DNA from: Palsa-147 sp049279675 | Lineage (GTDB): Bacteria > Acidobacteriota > Terriglobia > Acidiferrales > UBA7541 | NCBI GenBank assembly: GCA_049279675.1 | Contig: JBAPOP010000012.1 | Span: 1-64,000 of the forward strand | Length of the DNA stretch: 64,000 bases | Direction: 5' to 3' | Shown: piece by piece, positions 42,502 to 51,201 of the stretch | Layout: the number at the start of each line of letters is the position of its first letter | Position numbering within the stretch: the stretch's first letter is position 1 | The notes under the pieces: generated by a model | Seen by the model: only the letters and a program-made list of their open reading frames with translations | What the model was told of the DNA's origin: nothing | Database searches by the model: none | Position numbers and translations under genes: made by a program

Positions 42502-43941
42502 ATGCACGAAATCCTGCTGCACGACACGCTGACGAACCGCAAGGGGCCGATTCAGCCGCTGCATCCGGGCGAAATCCGGATGTATACCTGCGGGCCGACG
42601 GTGTACGACTTCGCGCACATCGGCAATTTCCGGACGTTTGTCTTTCAGGATGTTCTCCGCCGGTTTTTGCGCGTGCGCGGCTACAAGCTGAATCACGTCA
42701 TGAATCTTACTGACGTGGACGACCGCATCATTCTGAACGCCGCCGCTGCGGGCATAAAAATCCGCGAATACACTGAGAAATATATCCAAGCTTTTCTCGA
42801 AGACATGAAGGCCCTCAGCCTCGAGTCGCCCGAAAAAATTGTACGCGCGACCGACCACATCGGCGATATGGTCGCGCTCATCGAGCGGCTGCAGCAGAAG
42901 ACTTACACGTATCCGAGCGAAGGATCGATCTATTACCGAATTTCGAAATTTCCTTCGTACGGCAAACTCTCTCACATTGATATCGCCGGAATTCAAGCGG
43001 GCGCGCGAGTTGACGTCGATCGCTACGAGAAGGCCGACGCCCGCGATTTCGCGCTGTGGAAAGCGCCGAAGCCCGGCGAGCAATTCTGGGAGACGCCGAT
43101 TGGGCCGGGGCGTCCCGGCTGGCACATCGAGTGCTCCGCGATGGCCATGAAGTATCTGGGCGAGACGCTCGATATTCACACAGGCGGAGTCGATCTCGCT
43201 TTCCCGCATCATGAGAACGAAATTGCCCAGAGCGAGGCGGCGACGGGCAAACAGTTCGTAAAAATCTGGCTGCATGCCGAGCACTTGATGGTTGAGGGCG
43301 AGAAGATGTCGAAGTCGCTCGGCAACTTCTACACGCTCCGGGATCTATTTGCGAAGGGCCATCGTCCATCGACGATTCGGTTTCTTCTGCTATCTGTGCC
43401 CTATCGGCGGCAGCTCAATTTCACGACGGATGGATTGCAGCAGGCGGCGAGTTCGGTGGAGAGATTGCGAAACTTCGTCGCGAGAGTTGAGGCGGGACAA
43501 TTTCCCGCGGGCGATTCCGCTGAAATCGCGGCACGCGTTCAGGCGCGCGAAGATGAATTCGACGAAGGGCTGTCGGACGATCTGAACACCGCGCAGGCTC
43601 TCGCGGCGGTATTCGATTTGGTGCGCGACATCAACACGGCAATCGATCGCAGCGAATTCCGGCAGGCGAACGCCCCAATTGTTCTCGCGGCGCTGCGGAA
43701 ATTCGACGAAGTGCTTGCGGTGCTCGACGACAACGACGACGCCAAGCTTGAAGCGCTTGGTTTCGCGCAGAAGCGCTCCGGGATCAGCGATGCCGAGATC
43801 GAAGTACTCGTCCATGAGCGGCAGGAAGCCCGCAAGGCGCGCAACTTCAAGCGGGGCGATGAAATCCGCGCGCAGCTCGCTGCGAATGGTATAATCCTTG
43901 AAGATACGAAAGACGGCGGTATCCGCTGGAAACGCCAATGA
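42502..43941 (+). CDS. cysS: cysteinyl-tRNA synthetase
   Basis: The 479-residue class I synthetase charges tRNA-Cys. MYTCGPTVYD carries a zinc Cys, FAHIGNFR is the HIGH motif, GWHIECSAMA another zinc ligand, and GEKMSKSLGN is the KMSKS loop. The ATG at 42502 gives the family's usual N-terminus; an in-frame GTG at 42478 is possible, but neither has a good ribosome binding site. The tRNA-Cys gene lies about 6 kb downstream. Confidence 0.96.
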   Translation: MHEILLHDTLTNRKGPIQPLHPGEIRMYTCGPTVYDFAHIGNFRTFVFQDVLRRFLRVRGYKLNHVMNLTDVDDRIILNAAAAGIKIREYTEKYIQAFLEDMKALSLESPEKIVRATDHIGDMVALIERLQQKTYTYPSEGSIYYRISKFPSYGKLSHIDIAGIQAGARVDVDRYEKADARDFALWKAPKPGEQFWETPIGPGRPGWHIECSAMAMKYLGETLDIHTGGVDLAFPHHENEIAQSEAATGKQFVKIWLHAEHLMVEGEKMSKSLGNFYTLRDLFAKGHRPSTIRFLLLSVPYRRQLNFTTDGLQQAASSVERLRNFVARVEAGQFPAGDSAEIAARVQAREDEFDEGLSDDLNTAQALAAVFDLVRDINTAIDRSEFRQANAPIVLAALRKFDEVLAVLDDNDDAKLEALGFAQKRSGISDAEIEVLVHERQEARKARNFKRGDEIRAQLAANGIILEDTKDGGIRWKRQ

Positions 43942-44129
43942 ATTCACGAAATTACAATCCGCGACCGCTGCACGATTTGCCCTCGAACGAACGACCGGGC
44001 CTTTTCAGCGTCGATTAGTTTCCCTTCCTCCCCATCACTGAACGGAGCGTGCGCCGTGGCCGGCTTGCGCGAGCCGAACATCCACCTGTAGTGCTTATCG
44101 GAAATCTTGAATATTTTTGGGAGGAATCC

Positions 44130-45485
44130 ATGCCGAATACCGAAGTAATGGAAAAGAAGCTACCGCATCTCGTTACGGCGCTGCCCGGACCGAATGCGAA
44201 GAAGGTCGTCGAGCTCGACGCGCAGTTTGTGTCGCCATCGTACACGCGCGATTACCCGCTCGTTGCGAAGCGCGGGCATGGAGCGACGGTCGAAGACGTC
44301 GACGGAAACACGTTTCTCGACTTTGCCGCGGGTATCGCCGTTGTTGCGACGGGCCACTGCCATCCGGAAGTGGTGGCCGCGATTCAGAAGCAGGCGGCCG
44401 AGCTAATGCACATGTCGGGCACAGATTTCTATTATCCAAGTCTCGCCGAGCTTGCGCAGAAACTCAGCTCGATCGCGCCGGGGAAGGAGCCGAAGCGTGT
44501 TTACTTCGGCAATTCTGGCGCCGAAGCGATTGAAGCGGCCATCAAGCTCGCGAAGTATCACACTAAGCGCGACAAACTCATCGCGTTCCACGGGGCGTTC
44601 CACGGCCGCACGATTGGCGCGCTTTCTTTGACGGCGAGCCGCGCCGTCCAGCGCAAGGGCTTTGGAACTTTGCTCTCAGGAGTGTTCCACACACCGTATC
44701 CCGATACGTATCGCGGGACGTACGGCATTCGCCCCGACCATGCCTCGGAAGATTGCCTGGGCTATCTGGAAAATGAACTCTTCAGGCGCCGCGTGGATCC
44801 TGAGGAAGTGGCCGGGATTTTCATCGAGCCGATACAGGGAGAAGGCGGCTACATTCTTGCGCCAGCCGATTTTTTGCAAGGCTTGCAGCGCATTTGCCGC
44901 AAGTACGGAATCATGCTGATCGCGGACGAAGTTCAGTCCGGGATGGGCCGTACGGGCAAGTGGTGGGCCGTGGATGATTCGGGCATCGAGCCTGACATCA
45001 TCACGTCGGCGAAGGGAATCGCTTCGGGAATGCCGCTTAGTGCGATGATCGCGCGCGCCAGCGTGATGGATTGGACTCCGGGCGCGCACGCATCGACATT
45101 TGGCGGCAACCCGGTGTGCATCGCCGCGTCGCTTGCGACGATTCGACTTCTGGAATCGAAATATATGGCCAATGCCACGCGGATGGGCGAAGTCATCAAG
45201 CAGCTTACCGCGGATTGGACCGAGCGGCACAAGATCGTCGGAGAAGTTCGCGGACGCGGACTGATGATCGGAATTGAGTTCGTCCGCGACCAGAAAACCA
45301 AAGAGAAAGCGACCGAACTGCGGAACAAGATTGTTCAGCTGGCTTTTCACAAGGGCCTGCTCGTTCTCGGATCGGGCGACACCACCCTACGGCTGTGCCC
45401 GCCTCTCGTGATCGACGAGGAGCAGGCGAGGTTTGCAATTCTAACGCTCGATGCTTGTATTTCTGAAGTCGAGCGGACGCTGTAA
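44130..45485 (+). CDS. class III PLP aminotransferase, GabT/ArgD-like
   Basis: The 451-residue enzyme has DFAAGIAV near the N-terminus, YFGNSGAEAIEAAIKLAKYHT, IADEVQSGMGRTGKWW and the PLP lysine in TSAKGIASGMPL. It transfers an omega-amino group, probably from 4-aminobutyrate or a similar substrate. GGGAGGAAT precedes the ATG at 44130; an open frame extends to 44049. A perfect hairpin terminator follows. ArgD-type activity cannot be ruled out. Confidence 0.88.
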   Translation: MPNTEVMEKKLPHLVTALPGPNAKKVVELDAQFVSPSYTRDYPLVAKRGHGATVEDVDGNTFLDFAAGIAVVATGHCHPEVVAAIQKQAAELMHMSGTDFYYPSLAELAQKLSSIAPGKEPKRVYFGNSGAEAIEAAIKLAKYHTKRDKLIAFHGAFHGRTIGALSLTASRAVQRKGFGTLLSGVFHTPYPDTYRGTYGIRPDHASEDCLGYLENELFRRRVDPEEVAGIFIEPIQGEGGYILAPADFLQGLQRICRKYGIMLIADEVQSGMGRTGKWWAVDDSGIEPDIITSAKGIASGMPLSAMIARASVMDWTPGAHASTFGGNPVCIAASLATIRLLESKYMANATRMGEVIKQLTADWTERHKIVGEVRGRGLMIGIEFVRDQKTKEKATELRNKIVQLAFHKGLLVLGSGDTTLRLCPPLVIDEEQARFAILTLDACISEVERTL

Positions 45486-45504
45486 ATTTGCGCTATCACG
45501 AGGG

Positions 45505-45537
45505 GCGCTGCGGCTTCGTTGAATTGCGCCGCAGCGC
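45505..45537 (+). terminator. intrinsic terminator after the aminotransferase gene
   Basis: GCGCTGCGGC and GCCGCAGCGC form a perfect 10-bp stem with a 13-base loop. A pyrimidine-rich tail (TCTTCTATCCCTTCTTTT) follows within 20 bases. Confidence 0.6.
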
Positions 45538-45662
45538 TCTTCTATCCCTTCTTTTGAGCGAATCCCCCCAAAGAGACCCTTCACGACTTAGCCCACAACG
45601 CTTGCTAGACGCCTGCTAGAATAGGCGCTCGTTTCGCCATCCCATAGCATTCGGAGGAACGT

Positions 45663-46199
45663 TTGCCGCGTATTCTGGACGTTGGCTGCGGCCCGTCAAA
45701 ATATTCCGGCGCCATCGGCGTCGACGTGAACCCGAATACCGCGGCCGATGTGCTGTGCGATCTCAATCAGGGCCGATTGCCGTTCCGCGAGGATTCATTC
45801 GATGAGGTCCGGGCCGTGCATTTGATCGAGCACGTCGAGAACGCCATCGCGACGATCGAGGAATTTCATCGCGTGGCGCGGCCGGGTGGAACGATTTTCA
45901 TCGTGACGCCGCACTACACAGATATCGCTTCCTACACAGATCCCACGCATCGCCGCCATTTGAGCAGCGAGTCGTTTCACTATTTTTATCCCGGCGGCAA
46001 GCACGGCCAAGAATCGTGGTATACCCATGCGAGATTGAGAGAGCGGCGGCTCGACGTGAAGCTCTTGCGGGTGTGGCGATTGTTGGGTCTCGAGTTGCTG
46101 GTGAATCATGTGCGGTGGTTCCGGCGATTCTGGGAACAGTATTTGAGCTTTGTGATTCGCGGCAAGGTGATGGAATTTACTTTTGAGGTGATGAAGTAG
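45663..46199 (+). CDS. small class I SAM-dependent methyltransferase
   Basis: The 178-residue protein starts almost directly with motif I (ILDVGCGPSKYSGAIGVDVN), then VRAVHLIEHVENA and the ARPGGTIFIVTPH strand of type 11 methyltransferases. It is short, lacking the helix usually found before motif I. The TTG start has a GGAGGA site 4 bases upstream, so the short form appears real. yraN follows after 2 bases. Substrate unknown. Confidence 0.83.
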   Translation: MPRILDVGCGPSKYSGAIGVDVNPNTAADVLCDLNQGRLPFREDSFDEVRAVHLIEHVENAIATIEEFHRVARPGGTIFIVTPHYTDIASYTDPTHRRHLSSESFHYFYPGGKHGQESWYTHARLRERRLDVKLLRVWRLLGLELLVNHVRWFRRFWEQYLSFVIRGKVMEFTFEVMK

Positions 46200-46201
46200 C
46201 G

Positions 46202-46699
46202 ATGCGGATCTTCGCGCGGCTCATGTATGGCTTGGTGAGCTTTGCTTCGCGCAAGGGAATCAGCGATGCGGCGGCTGCTTCGAATGCAGCGCACGCTCAG
46301 AGTACTGAGGCGAACAGGAAAGCTCGAGCGAGGCGAACCGGGGTCCGTGGCGAAACATTTGCCTACTGGTATCTCCGCCGACACGGATACACCATGATCG
46401 CGACGAACTACACGGCGCCCGGAATCAGAGGCGAAGTTGATCTCGTCGGCTACGATGGCGCAGTGCTCGCGTTCATCGAAGTGAAGACGCGAAGCGCGGG
46501 CGGCCAATTCGCGGCGAAGCCGGAAGATGCCGTGAATGCCGCGAAACGGCGGAACGTGAGCCGGATGGCGCGCCAGTTTATGCGCGACTCGAGAATTCCC
46601 AGGGTGCCATATCGTTTCGACGTCTTGGCCATCGAATCACGCCCGGGCCGGAGGCCTCTGGTGCGCTTGCACAAGAGCGCGTTTGCCGAACAATCCTAG
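46202..46699 (+). CDS. YraN family (UPF0102) nuclease-like protein
   Basis: The 165-residue protein has the UPF0102 core: GETFAYWYLRRHGYTMIATNY, GEVDLVGYDG and FIEVKTRS, an Asp-Glu-Lys arrangement as in restriction-endonuclease-like folds. About 40 residues precede the core. Members are thought to act on Holliday-junction-like DNA. It lies 2 bases after the methyltransferase gene. Confidence 0.9.
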   Translation: MRIFARLMYGLVSFASRKGISDAAAASNAAHAQSTEANRKARARRTGVRGETFAYWYLRRHGYTMIATNYTAPGIRGEVDLVGYDGAVLAFIEVKTRSAGGQFAAKPEDAVNAAKRRNVSRMARQFMRDSRIPRVPYRFDVLAIESRPGRRPLVRLHKSAFAEQS

Positions 46700-46804
46700 G
46701 GCTCCAGTTGCTGCAACAAGCCGCGGCGCGTGAAGTGGAATCCCCGTTTTGCGAAATTGCGTAGTAAAATTTAGGGATTGCGCGGTGTGGTTCGCCCAGT
46801 CCAG

Positions 46805-46826
46805 AACGCCGCTTGGGGGCGGCGTT
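46805..46826 (+). terminator. stem-loop upstream of the GalT-like gene
   Basis: AACGCCGC and GCGGCGTT form a perfect 8-bp stem with the loop TTGGGG. Only a short T-run (GTTTAAG) follows. It may end the yraN transcript or lie in the leader of the next gene. Confidence 0.45.
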
Positions 46827-46861
46827 TAAGTGATAGCTAACCCACAACGGGGGAGGCCAGG

Positions 46862-47875
46862 TTGCCTGAGCTTCGCAAGGACCCGATTACGGGTCGATGG
46901 GTCATTATTTCCACGGAACGCGGCAAGCGTCCGAACGAATTCTTGCGCGAGAGCGTCGAAATAAAGGGCAAGGGTGTTTGTCCCTTTTGTCCCGGCAATG
47001 AAGGCAAGACGCCGCCGGAAATTATCGCGTACGGAAGAAATGGCAGCGGCAAAGATACGCCCGGCTGGACAGTGCGCGTGGTGCCGAACAAGTTCCCGGC
47101 ACTCGGAATCGAGGGCGGGCTGGACCGCGAAGGCGAGGGCCTCTTCGATCGCATGAACGGGATCGGGGCGCACGAAGTCATCATCGAGACTCCCGTACAC
47201 AACAGCTCGCTGGCGATGCTCCCAGATAGCTCCGTCGAACAAGTTCTGTGGGCTTATCGCGATCGAGTTGTGGACCTCAAGAACGACAAGCGATTCCGCT
47301 ACATTCTCCTATTCAAAAATCACGGCGAGCCGGCCGGCGCATCGCTCGAGCACACACATTCGCAGCTCATCGCGCTGCCGATTGTTCCGAAGCGCGTTCG
47401 CGAAGAGGTGGATAATTCAAAGCGCTATTTCATCGAGAAAGAGCGCTGCATTTTTTGCGACATGATCCGGCAGGAAGTGGAAACGGAATCGCGGGTAATT
47501 CTCGAAAACGATCACTTCATCGCACTCGCGCCATATGCACCGCGCTTTCCGTTCGAGACGTGGCTGCTGCCGCGCCAGCACAGTTCGGCTTTCGAGAACA
47601 TGCCGAGCACGCAGTACGCCAGCCTTGCCCGGTTGCTTCGCGAATATCTTGTGCGGCTCGACTCCGTGCTTTCGCGCCCGGCGTACAACTTTGTCATCCA
47701 CACTTCGCCAGTGGGCGAAGAAACCAACGATCACTATCACTGGCACATCGAGATGATGCCCAAATTAACGAAGGTGGCGGGCTTCGAGTGGGGCACCGGG
47801 TTCTATATCAATCCGACGCCGCCGGAAGAAGCGGCGCGCTATCTTCGCGAAGCTGTCGTTACAGTGCCAGCCTGA
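46862..47875 (+). CDS. galactose-1-phosphate uridylyltransferase-like HIT protein
   Basis: The 337-residue protein matches bacterial GalT: KDPITGRWVIIS, the zinc CPFC motif, and the active-site region ASLEHTHSQL, where the two His are residues 164 and 166 as in E. coli GalT. The middle residue is Thr rather than the usual Pro. The C-terminal HWHIEMMP supplies further His. It would exchange UDP-glucose and galactose-1-phosphate, but the variant motif also suits sugar-1-phosphate nucleotidylyl relatives. The start is a TTG with GGGAGG upstream. No other gal gene is nearby. Confidence 0.82.
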   Translation: MPELRKDPITGRWVIISTERGKRPNEFLRESVEIKGKGVCPFCPGNEGKTPPEIIAYGRNGSGKDTPGWTVRVVPNKFPALGIEGGLDREGEGLFDRMNGIGAHEVIIETPVHNSSLAMLPDSSVEQVLWAYRDRVVDLKNDKRFRYILLFKNHGEPAGASLEHTHSQLIALPIVPKRVREEVDNSKRYFIEKERCIFCDMIRQEVETESRVILENDHFIALAPYAPRFPFETWLLPRQHSSAFENMPSTQYASLARLLREYLVRLDSVLSRPAYNFVIHTSPVGEETNDHYHWHIEMMPKLTKVAGFEWGTGFYINPTPPEEAARYLREAVVTVPA

Positions 47876-48046
47876 CTCGATCGTTCTCGAAGCCCGATAA
47901 GCAAGAGACGATCCGTAGGCCGTCGTGAGGAAGTCGATGTGCGCCCGACGCGGCCTGCTTGATTCTCTGAGCGCTCGTTGTGATTTTGACCCACGCAGTG
48001 CTATCGTCATTTCCACGTGAATGATTCTTCCGCTGGAGGTTCACCC

Positions 48047-49738
48047 ATGACCTGGGGAACGCGTCGCGCGTTAATCATCATTCTTGTTCTTCTATTCGCC
48101 GTTATTTTCATCGGGATCGCAGTTTCATCGCCGGTGCATATCTCGTCGAACTCGGTCCTGGTGCTCAACGTGGATGGCGAGATCGAGGAACAGAGACCGA
48201 CAGACTTCTTCACGGCGCTAAATGGCGATGCCACGCCGGTCTTGCACGATTTCACGGACGAGCTCGACGCCGCGAAGAATGATTCGCGGATCAGTGCGCT
48301 CGTTGTGAAAATCGGACCGCTTGCAACGGGATGGGGGAAGCTCGAGGAAATTCACTCGCATCTTCTTTCTTTCCGCGAGAGCGGCAAGACGAGCATCTGC
48401 TATCTCGGCGGCGATGGCGCCGGCAATGCGGAATATTACGTGGCGAGCGCGTGCTCCGACGTTTGGATCGTTCCCACGTCCGAGATTTGGGTTCGCGGAA
48501 TGATGGGCGAGGCGACGTTCCTTCGCGGCGCGCTCGACAAACTGAAAATCATCCCCGACTACTATCACATCGCCGAATACAAGACTGCTTCCAATCAGCT
48601 TACTGAAAAGAAATTCACTCCGGCGCATCGGGAAGAGGTGGAGTCGATCGTTCGCAGTATTTACAGCCAGTATCTGACCGATGCTGCCGCGGCCCGGAAA
48701 ATGGATCGCGCTGCTTTTGAGGCGATCGTCGAGAAGGGTCCCATTTCGGCGGACGAAGCGGTCGGCGACAAGCTCGTGGACCGCCTCGCGTATTGGGATC
48801 AGGTGCAGGATTACGTAAAGACGAAAACGAAAGATTGGAATCCTGTCAGCCTCGGGAAATACCGCTCGCAAGTGAAGAACTCCGGAGGGACGGAGATCGC
48901 GGTGGTTCATGCGACCGGCTTGATCGTTTCGGGAAAATCGGGGAATGCCCCAGGCGGCGGGTTCATCATGGGCGGCGATTCCGTGGCGGCCGACGTGCGC
49001 CGCGCGAGAGAGGATTCACGCATTAAGGCCATCGTGCTGCGCATTGATTCGGGTGGCGGCTCAGCGGTTGCAAGCGAAGTGATACGCCGCGAAGTGCAAT
49101 TGGCGCGAGGGGTGAAGCCCGTGGTCGTTTCGATGTCGGACGTGGCGGCATCGGGCGGTTATTGGATCGCGATGTCCGCGAACAAGATTGTGGCCGACCC
49201 GGATACGATCACCGCATCCATCGGCGTGCTGGGGGGCAAGCTGAACGTATCGGGCCTCTACAACATGCTGGGACTCAGCACCGATTACTTCGCAACCAGC
49301 GATAACGCGACAATGCTTTCGGCGCAGCAGAGCTTCACTCCGGCGCAGCGCGATTCATTCCAAAAGATGCTGCAGGAAACTTATGCGAAATTTACTCAGG
49401 GCGTCGCGGACGGACGCAAAATGAAAGTCGAAGACGTGGATAAAATCGGCAAAGGCCGAATCTGGAGCGGCTCGCAGGCAAAAGACCGCGGTCTCGTGGA
49501 CGAGCTGGGCGGACTCGATCGAGCCATCGCGATTGCGAAGCAGCTTTCGGGAATTCCCGCGGACCGGGCGGTTCATATCGTGCGGTTTCCGGAAGAAAAA
49601 ACATTTTTCGAGATCTTGATGGAGCGGCACCAGGAAGACTCGGCGCAGTGGACGTCAGTGGACGCGCTCGTGCGCCATCTCACAAGCACCTACGAACCGT
49701 TACAAGCTCGCATGCCGTTCGAACTCAAGATTTATTAA
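48047..49738 (+). CDS. sppA: signal peptide peptidase SppA, long type
   Basis: The 563-residue membrane-anchored serine protease degrades cut signal peptides. One membrane helix lies at about 8-28. The tandem crotonase-like halves provide the general base Lys in AEYKTASNQL and the nucleophile Ser in VAASGGYWIA. This is the 67-kDa two-domain form. ATG at 48047 is chosen because GGAGG is 7 bases upstream; a GTG at 48017 adds ten residues. Confidence 0.93.
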   Translation: MTWGTRRALIIILVLLFAVIFIGIAVSSPVHISSNSVLVLNVDGEIEEQRPTDFFTALNGDATPVLHDFTDELDAAKNDSRISALVVKIGPLATGWGKLEEIHSHLLSFRESGKTSICYLGGDGAGNAEYYVASACSDVWIVPTSEIWVRGMMGEATFLRGALDKLKIIPDYYHIAEYKTASNQLTEKKFTPAHREEVESIVRSIYSQYLTDAAAARKMDRAAFEAIVEKGPISADEAVGDKLVDRLAYWDQVQDYVKTKTKDWNPVSLGKYRSQVKNSGGTEIAVVHATGLIVSGKSGNAPGGGFIMGGDSVAADVRRAREDSRIKAIVLRIDSGGGSAVASEVIRREVQLARGVKPVVVSMSDVAASGGYWIAMSANKIVADPDTITASIGVLGGKLNVSGLYNMLGLSTDYFATSDNATMLSAQQSFTPAQRDSFQKMLQETYAKFTQGVADGRKMKVEDVDKIGKGRIWSGSQAKDRGLVDELGGLDRAIAIAKQLSGIPADRAVHIVRFPEEKTFFEILMERHQEDSAQWTSVDALVRHLTSTYEPLQARMPFELKIY

Positions 49739-49797
49739 CGAGCAAGGGTTCGGTAAAAATTGGCGTGGTTCGCTGTGAAGAATCGCGTTGGTTTCGT

Positions 49798-49803
49798 TAT
49801 ACT
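49798..49803 (+). promoter_or_regulatory. -10 box of the tRNA-Cys gene
   Basis: TATACT ends 9 bases before the first base of the tRNA, the expected distance for a tRNA promoter. No clear -35 box is seen. Confidence 0.45.
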
Positions 49804-49812
49804 TACCGATGC

Positions 49813-49889
49813 GGCGCGGTACCCAAGTGGCCCAAGGGAGAGGTCTGCAAAACCTCCATTCGTGGGTTCGAATCCCACCCGCGCCTCCA
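49813..49889 (+). tRNA. tRNA-Cys (anticodon GCA)
   Basis: The acceptor arms GGCGCGG (49813-49819) and CCGCGCC (49879-49885) pair perfectly. The anticodon arm is GAGGT / ACCTC around CTGCAAA with GCA at 49847-49849. The T arm is GTGGG TTCGAAT CCCAC. The discriminator base is T (U73, the key Cys identity base), and CCA is encoded. Confidence 0.95.
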
Positions 49890-50005
49890 GTTTCTCGCGA
49901 AATCCCCTTCGCGCTAAAAATCAAGGCTTAGAATCGTCATCTCTGTTTCGCTCATCGAATTTGTACACACGATGCGGCATTAGCCAGAACGTGGAGGGCG
50001 GCGCA

Positions 50006-51043
50006 ATGAGTTTGACTCAATTGAACAAACGAAAACTCGGAAAAAGCGGGCTCGAAATCACAACCGTAGGATTTGGAGCGTGGGCCATCGGGGGCGGAGG
50101 CTGGGCGTGGGGCTGGGGGCCACAGGACGACGCGAAGTCAATCGCGTCCATTCGCCGAGCGGTCGAGCGCGGCGTGAACTGGATTGACACCGCGGCGGTT
50201 TACGGGCTTGGGCACTCGGAAGTGGTCGTAAGACGCGCGCTGACGGAAATCCCGCAATCTGAGAAGCCATATGTATTCACTAAATGCGGGGTTATTTCCG
50301 ATCCTTCGGACCCGAACGATCCGGGCACGAGAAGCCTGAAACCCGAGTCCATTCGCCGCGAGATCGAAGCGTCACTGAAGCGGCTTGGCGTCGAACGTAT
50401 AGACCTCTATCAATTCCATTGGCCGGACGAAGCGGGAATTCCAATCGAAGAATCCTGGGCTGAGATGGACCGTCTCGTTCGGGAAGGAAAAGTTGGAGCA
50501 GCTGGTGTCTCAAATTTCGATGTGGAATTGCTTGAACGCGCTGAGCGCATCCGTCATGTGGACTCGCTCCAGCCGCCATTTTCGCTGATTCGCAGGAATT
50601 CCGGCGCCGATGTGATCCCGTGGTGCGCGGCTCACGACACTGGCGTGATCGTTTACAGCCCGATGCAATCGGGAATTCTTACGGATTCTTTTGGCGCCGA
50701 TCGAGTGGCTCGGTTTGCCGGCGATGACTGGCGCAAAAAGAGCCCGGAATTCCTGCAGCCCAATTTGGACAAGAATCTGCGACTCCGCGATGCTCTGAAG
50801 CCGATTGCGAAACGCCACAACGTCACGGTTTCAGCCGTTGCGGTGGCGTGGACTTTGAGCTGGCCGGGCGTTACCGGAGCCATAGTGGGTGCGCGGTCCC
50901 CAGAGCAAGTGGACGGATGGATTCAGGCTGGAACGCTCGCTCTAACTGACCAGGATCTAGCGGAAATCACTGCCGCGATTCAGGCATCGGGAGCCGGAAC
51001 GGGTCCCGTCGAGCCGACTCAAAAGAAGATGGCGGCGCGCTGA
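50006..51043 (+). CDS. aldo/keto reductase
   Basis: The 345-residue TIM-barrel oxidoreductase has the catalytic tetrad in WIDTAAVYG (Asp, Tyr), FTKCG (Lys) and YQFHWPD (His). The NADP-binding end includes VGARSPEQVDGW. The ATG at 50006 is used because a longer open frame (to 49760) would run through the tRNA. A GGAGGG site lies upstream. The substrate is unknown; it resembles the general stress AKR11-13 type. Confidence 0.88.
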   Translation: MSLTQLNKRKLGKSGLEITTVGFGAWAIGGGGWAWGWGPQDDAKSIASIRRAVERGVNWIDTAAVYGLGHSEVVVRRALTEIPQSEKPYVFTKCGVISDPSDPNDPGTRSLKPESIRREIEASLKRLGVERIDLYQFHWPDEAGIPIEESWAEMDRLVREGKVGAAGVSNFDVELLERAERIRHVDSLQPPFSLIRRNSGADVIPWCAAHDTGVIVYSPMQSGILTDSFGADRVARFAGDDWRKKSPEFLQPNLDKNLRLRDALKPIAKRHNVTVSAVAVAWTLSWPGVTGAIVGARSPEQVDGWIQAGTLALTDQDLAEITAAIQASGAGTGPVEPTQKKMAAR

Positions 51044-51148
51044 CACGTATCCGTCTTCATGGCACGTTGGCGATACTCTTCGAGCGATCTCGCTTTTGGT
51101 TTCTGAAACTTGAACTGACCCGATGCGTCTAAATTCAGAGCCGCAAGA

Positions 51149-51171
51149 CTAGCGTTGGAGACAAACGCTAG
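51149..51171. promoter_or_regulatory. inverted repeat upstream of the RND efflux operon
   Basis: CTAGCGTT and AACGCTAG form a perfect 8-bp inverted repeat with a 7-base spacer, 30 bases before the transporter start. It could be a repressor operator (TetR-type sites have similar size) or a leader hairpin. Confidence 0.4.
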
Positions 51172-51201
51172 AGTGCAGTACCGCCAGGAAAACTTGAAAC
51201 T

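Noticed and set aside
49760..50005. Upstream extension of the aldo/keto reductase
   Set aside because: The frame runs through the tRNA-Cys gene; the ATG at 50006 gives the normal N-terminus.
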